Assembly (NCBI GenBank): GCA_938003515.1
Contig: CALKYL010000218.1
Coordinates: 1-9,262 of the forward strand
Direction: 5' to 3'
Source of the DNA: an uncultured bacterium
GTDB lineage: Bacteria; Planctomycetota; UBA1135; UBA2386
Length of the DNA: 9,262 nt
Part shown: in pieces, positions 6,844-9,262 of the stretch
How positions within the stretch are numbered: position 1 is the stretch's first letter
How the letters are laid out: every line of letters starts with the position of its first letter
Notes under the pieces: generated by a model
Database searches by the model: none
The model's input: the letters and a program-made list of their open reading frames with translations, nothing else
What the model was told of the DNA's origin: nothing
Made by a program: the position numbers and the translations under genes

Positions 6844-6864
6844 GGCGCGCGGTCAGCGCGCGCC
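6844..6864 (-). other. Strong GC hairpin around the sugar transferase stop codon
   Basis: Eight perfect G-C pairs (GGCGCGCG at 6844-6851 with CGCGCGCC at 6857-6864) enclose a five-base loop, GTCAG, holding the transferase stop (6853-6855). It lies between two closely spaced genes on the same strand and has no T-tract. It may act as an internal attenuator, an mRNA 3'-end stabiliser, or neither. The hairpin is read directly; its role is unknown. Confidence 0.4.
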
Positions 6865-8820
6865 CTTGCCGCGCAGGATCACCGCGACCGTACGCAGCAT
6901 GATGTTGATGTCGAACAGGAGCCCCATGTTCTTGATGTAGTAGAGGTCGTAGCGCAGCTTTTCCTGCGCGTCCTCCGCCGAGGCGCCGTACGGGTGGCAG
7001 ACCTGCGCCCAACCGGTCAGGCCGGGCTTGACCGTGTGCCGCAAGGGGTAGAACGGGATGTCGCGCTGGAGCTGCTCGACGAAGTGCGGCCGCTCGGGCC
7101 GCGGGCCGACGAACGACATCTGCCCGGCCAGGATGTTGACGAACTGCGGGATCTCGTCGATGCGCGTCAGGCGCAGCAGGCGACCGACGGGCGTCACGCG
7201 GTCGTCGTTCGCCTGCGCCCACACCGGCCCCGACTCCTTCTCGGCGTCGACGCGCATGGTGCGAAACTTGATCAGCCGGAACGGCTCGCCCTCCTCGCCG
7301 ACGCGCTCCTGGGTGAAGAAGACCGGGCCGCGGCTCGTCAGCTTGACGGCGAGCGCAGAAAGGAGGCAGAGCGGCAGCGACAGCAGGATCCCGAGCGACG
7401 ACGCGAGGATGTCGAGCACGCGCTTGAGCGCCATCGTCAGCGGGTCCTTGGTGAAGCCGCGGCCGAAGATCAGGTAGCTCGGCCGCATGCTCTCGACGGC
7501 GAGCTTGCCGGTCAGCCGCTCGTACATCGACTCGCGCTCCTCGATCTGCACGCCGTCCATGCGGCAGCGCAGGAGCTCGTCGACCGGGACCTTGCCGCGG
7601 CGCTCGCGCAGCGCGACGACGACGCGGGAGATGCCCTCCTTGCGGCAGCGGTCGTGCAGGTCGTCGAGCGTGCCCAGCCGGGGCGGGTCGTCGGGCCCGG
7701 TCGGCAGCGGCGGCTGGCCCTGCTCTTCGATCAGCCCGAGCAGCTCGAAGCCGGCCATCGGGTTGTCCTGGATCATGCGCGCGAGGGTCAGCGCCTCCGC
7801 CGAGGAGCCGAGCACGACCACGCGTTCGCCGAAGCGCCACTTGTAGAAGAACCAGTGGAACGCGTGGCGGAACACGAACACGCCGACGAACGCCAGGCCG
7901 AGCAGGACGATCAGCTTCCAGGTCTCGCCGTTGAGGTCCTGCAGGCCCGGCAGGAAGAACAGCGAGCCGGCGACCAGCGCGAGCACGCCGAGCATCACCA
8001 GCGCGTAGCCGTAGCTGTGCACCAGCCGGTTCGCGAGCTCGGCGCGGTTCTGCGCCGTCTTCCAGTCGTAGAGGTCGTTGTAGGACAGCGACGCCTGGCA
8101 GATCAGCGCGATCGTCAGGCTGGTGACGAAGCCGCGGAGCAGCTCGTCGGACGGCTCGAGCAGCACGAAGCTGCGGCTGCTGAGCGGCGGCACGCTGGTG
8201 CCGACCAGCACGACCAGCGTGAACAGCGTCGTCTCGCTGAGCAGCAGCAGCAGCTTGCGGCGCGGGATGATCTGTTCGACGAGGGTCGGCACGGGAAGGC
8301 GCGTCGGGGCGGGGAGCTCGCAGGCAGACGTCGGCGAACGGCGTCGCCGGCCTGGAGCACGGGGGCACGACGCTATGGCATCGGCACCAGGCGCCACGTG
8401 ACGGAAGCCGGGAAAATGGCGCAGCTCGGCTGGGAACTCCGGCCCGAACGGACCCGGGCGCGCGGCGTCGGCGGCCGGGCCGGACCAGCGCACCGTGACG
8501 ACGTCGACGCGCAGCGCGCGCGGGCGCGGCCGGAACGTCGCCGCCACGGCACGGAGGCTCTGCTCGAGGCGGTCGAGCTGCGCGGGGCGCACGCAGCGCT
8601 CGGGCGCGGGGTGCTCGCGGCGCGCCTTGACCTCGACGGCGACGAGCACGCGCCTCTGCAGCACGAGCACGTCGATCTCGCCGAAGCGGGTGCGCACGTT
8701 GCGGCCGACCACGCGGTAGCCGGCCGCCTCGAGCGCCCGGCACGCGAGGTCCTCCCCACGGCGTCCCGATCGCGGTGGGCCGCCGCGGTCAGGAGCCGGC
8801 CTTCGCGCCGGCGGTGTCAC
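6853..8820 (-). CDS. In-frame fusion: YraN-like nuclease domain plus polyprenyl-phosphate sugar phosphotransferase
   Basis: One uninterrupted 655-codon frame runs from a GTG at 8820, inside the end of yajC, to the TGA at 6853. Residues 1-140 are a YraN/UPF0102 domain. A low-quality linker (about 141-176) leads to a bacterial sugar transferase that could also start alone at the GTG at 8292 (479 residues, a normal family length). That part has four N-terminal membrane segments, a Rossmann-like domain beginning RVVVLGSSAEAL, a fifth membrane segment, and the catalytic region. Catalytic motifs, numbered from 8292, are GPVFFTQERVG (322-332), KFRTM (342-346), the catalytic D379-E380 in IDEIPQ, SFVGPRPE (393-400) and KPGLTGWAQV (422-431). 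Such enzymes move a sugar-1-phosphate from a nucleotide sugar to undecaprenyl phosphate, starting capsule, exopolysaccharide or O-antigen units. The N-terminus and the GPVWAQANDDRVTP segment resemble transferases of XrtA/PEP-CTERM-linked polysaccharide loci. The sugar is unknown. The transferase call is firm; that the fusion is made in the cell is uncertain. Confidence 0.85.
   Translation of the reverse strand: MTPPARRPAPDRGGPPRSGRRGEDLACRALEAAGYRVVGRNVRTRFGEIDVLVLQRRVLVAVEVKARREHPAPERCVRPAQLDRLEQSLRAVAATFRPRPRALRVDVVTVRWSGPAADAARPGPFGPEFPAELRHFPGFRHVAPGADAIASCPRAPGRRRRSPTSACELPAPTRLPVPTLVEQIIPRRKLLLLLSETTLFTLVVLVGTSVPPLSSRSFVLLEPSDELLRGFVTSLTIALICQASLSYNDLYDWKTAQNRAELANRLVHSYGYALVMLGVLALVAGSLFFLPGLQDLNGETWKLIVLLGLAFVGVFVFRHAFHWFFYKWRFGERVVVLGSSAEALTLARMIQDNPMAGFELLGLIEEQGQPPLPTGPDDPPRLGTLDDLHDRCRKEGISRVVVALRERRGKVPVDELLRCRMDGVQIEERESMYERLTGKLAVESMRPSYLIFGRGFTKDPLTMALKRVLDILASSLGILLSLPLCLLSALAVKLTSRGPVFFTQERVGEEGEPFRLIKFRTMRVDAEKESGPVWAQANDDRVTPVGRLLRLTRIDEIPQFVNILAGQMSFVGPRPERPHFVEQLQRDIPFYPLRHTVKPGLTGWAQVCHPYGASAEDAQEKLRYDLYYIKNMGLLFDINIMLRTVAVILRGKGAR
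8290..8292 (-). promoter_or_regulatory. Probable internal GTG start for the sugar transferase
   Basis: This GTG opens the segment MPTLVEQIIPRRK that leads straight into the first membrane helix. It is the start that gives a family-typical length (479 residues). No Shine-Dalgarno sequence is visible in the bases before it. Another in-frame GTG at 8395-8397 would add 35 low-complexity residues. Use of 8292 is inferred from homology and from the change in codon usage just upstream. Confidence 0.45.
8399..8820 (-). other. yraN: YraN/UPF0102 domain (PD-(D/E)xK nuclease-like) forming the 5' part of the fusion frame
   Basis: About 140 codons match the small YraN family, which is predicted to have a restriction-endonuclease-like fold and whose cellular role is poorly known. 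Visible motifs are GRRGEDLA near 19-26, GYRVVGRNVRTRFGEID (34-50), VAVEVKARR (60-68) with the putative metal and catalytic residues D50, E63 and K65, and RVDVVTV near 104-110. In most bacteria this is a separate gene of about 120 codons. Here it has no stop of its own. The only start in this frame is the GTG at 8820, which overlaps yajC by 32 bp; the ribosome binding site is weak. Codon third positions are almost all G/C up to about 8455, then become mixed, so the domain's natural end is near there. A one-base frame change near 8400-8460 would end it at a TAG at 8373-8375. Confidence 0.8.
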
Positions 8821-9262
8821 CGCGCTCGATGCGCGCGACGGCGCTGCGATCGAACGTGATGTCGACGCTGTCGACGCGCAGCGTCACGGTCTTCTCCGTC
8901 AGCGAGCGCACGAGCCCGTGCATGCCGCTGACCGTGACGACCTTGTCGCCCTGCTTGATCGAGGCGAGCAGGGTCTGCTGCTCCTTCCGCCGCCGCTGCT
9001 CGGGCCGGATCATCATGAAGTACATCAGCGCCAGGAAGACCGGCATCACCCAGAGGATGCTGTCGTTGGCGCACGGGCTCTGCGGCTGGCCCTGCGGGGC
9101 GTTCGGGTCGACCTTGACGTCGCCCTGCGGGCCGGTCGGGCCGCCCGCCGGGCCGCCGGACGGCGTGTCGGGCGTGGACTTCGGCTCCTGGGGCGCGAGG
9201 ACGGCGTCCGCCGTCTCGGCGGCGCGCGGGTCCCGCAGCCGATGCTGCGCACCGGCCAGGTT
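8789..9262 (-). CDS. yajC: YajC, preprotein translocase accessory subunit, with Pro/Gly-rich N-terminal extension, start beyond the window
   Basis: YajC is a small single-span inner-membrane protein that associates with SecDF and SecYEG. The core is clear: a membrane segment SILWVMPVFLALMYFMM, then IRPEQRRRKEQQ, then the soluble domain with QGDKVVTVSGMHG and VTLRVDS. Reading upstream, the frame stays open to the window edge (157 visible residues), with codon third positions almost all G/C over 72 codons, so this part is coding. It is rich in Pro, Gly and Gln, ends PQSPCANDSILW, and contains no ATG, GTG or TTG. A GTG at 9049 would cut the membrane helix to about 13 residues, so it is not a credible start. 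In many bacteria secD follows yajC; here the YraN-transferase frame follows, overlapping by 32 bp. Confidence 0.85.
   Translation of the reverse strand, partial: NLAGAQHRLRDPRAAETADAVLAPQEPKSTPDTPSGGPAGGPTGPQGDVKVDPNAPQGQPQSPCANDSILWVMPVFLALMYFMMIRPEQRRRKEQQTLLASIKQGDKVVTVSGMHGLVRSLTEKTVTLRVDSVDITFDRSAVARIERGDTAGAKAGS

Noticed and set aside
3926..6940. A 1004-codon open frame on the plus strand antisense to the serine genes
   Set aside because: Its translation is rich in Arg, Ala and Val with no recognisable domain, and it overlaps firmly identified genes. Long antisense frames are expected where G/C-ending codons leave few stops.
8217..8256. GCAGCAGCAG tandem repeat
   Set aside because: It is the antisense of a run of Leu codons in the first membrane helix of the sugar transferase, so it is coding bias rather than a functional repeat.
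5237..8743. Upstream extension of the serA frame to 8743
   Set aside because: Sequence beyond residue 1 of SerA is a shadow of the transferase gene. The ATG at 6817 has a good ribosome binding site and a canonical N-terminus.
6994..8859. A 621-codon plus-strand frame opposite the sugar transferase
   Set aside because: It is low-complexity, with many Gln, Glu and Arg residues and no domain. It mirrors the codon bias of the real gene on the other strand.
8789..9049. Short YajC starting at GTG 9049
   Set aside because: It would leave a membrane helix of only about 13 residues, while the upstream frame is open and clearly coding.

Overview
This is a 9.3 kb stretch of very GC-rich DNA (clearly above 70% by eye, with almost every codon ending in G or C). 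It carries ordinary chromosomal genes and shows no phage, plasmid, insertion-sequence, tRNA, rRNA or CRISPR signature. HtpX, YajC, a WcaJ/PglC-type polyprenyl-phosphate sugar transferase and L-isoaspartate methyltransferase together suggest a Gram-negative bacterium. The composition and protein flavour fit a high-GC deltaproteobacterial or myxobacterial-type lineage, but that placement is a low-confidence inference.

Layout. Left part: the 3' portion of pcm (+, 1-531) converges on a XerC-type tyrosine recombinase (-, 535-1476). That gene is divergent from an EamA/DMT membrane transporter (+, 1494-2423), which converges on htpX (-, 2465-3352). Right part: everything from htpX to the right edge is on the minus strand. 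In transcription order it is yajC (5' end beyond the window), a YraN-like nuclease domain that reads without a stop into a polyprenyl-phosphate sugar transferase, serA, serB, a class V aminotransferase, then htpX. The spacings from yajC to the aminotransferase (32 bp overlap, then 35, 6 and 10 bp gaps) look like one operon. htpX follows after 68 bp.

How the genes work together. serA, serB and the class V aminotransferase can supply all three steps of the phosphorylated serine pathway (3-phosphoglycerate to serine), if the aminotransferase takes the place of SerC. The transferase starts a surface glycan on undecaprenyl phosphate. YajC, HtpX and the DMT protein are membrane-associated housekeeping or quality-control functions. 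Pcm repairs damaged proteins. XerC would normally resolve chromosome dimers.

Points worth attention. (1) The XerC homologue has Cys (codon 622-624) where the nucleophilic Tyr should be, although all other catalytic residues are present. (2) The YraN domain and the sugar transferase share one uninterrupted frame, joined by a stretch whose codon usage looks like former intergenic DNA. (3) Nearly every stop codon in the window lies in or beside a short perfect GC hairpin, including stops inside the apparent operon. (4) YajC has a long Pro/Gly-rich N-terminal extension. I did not find a convincing new multi-gene defence or mobile system here.
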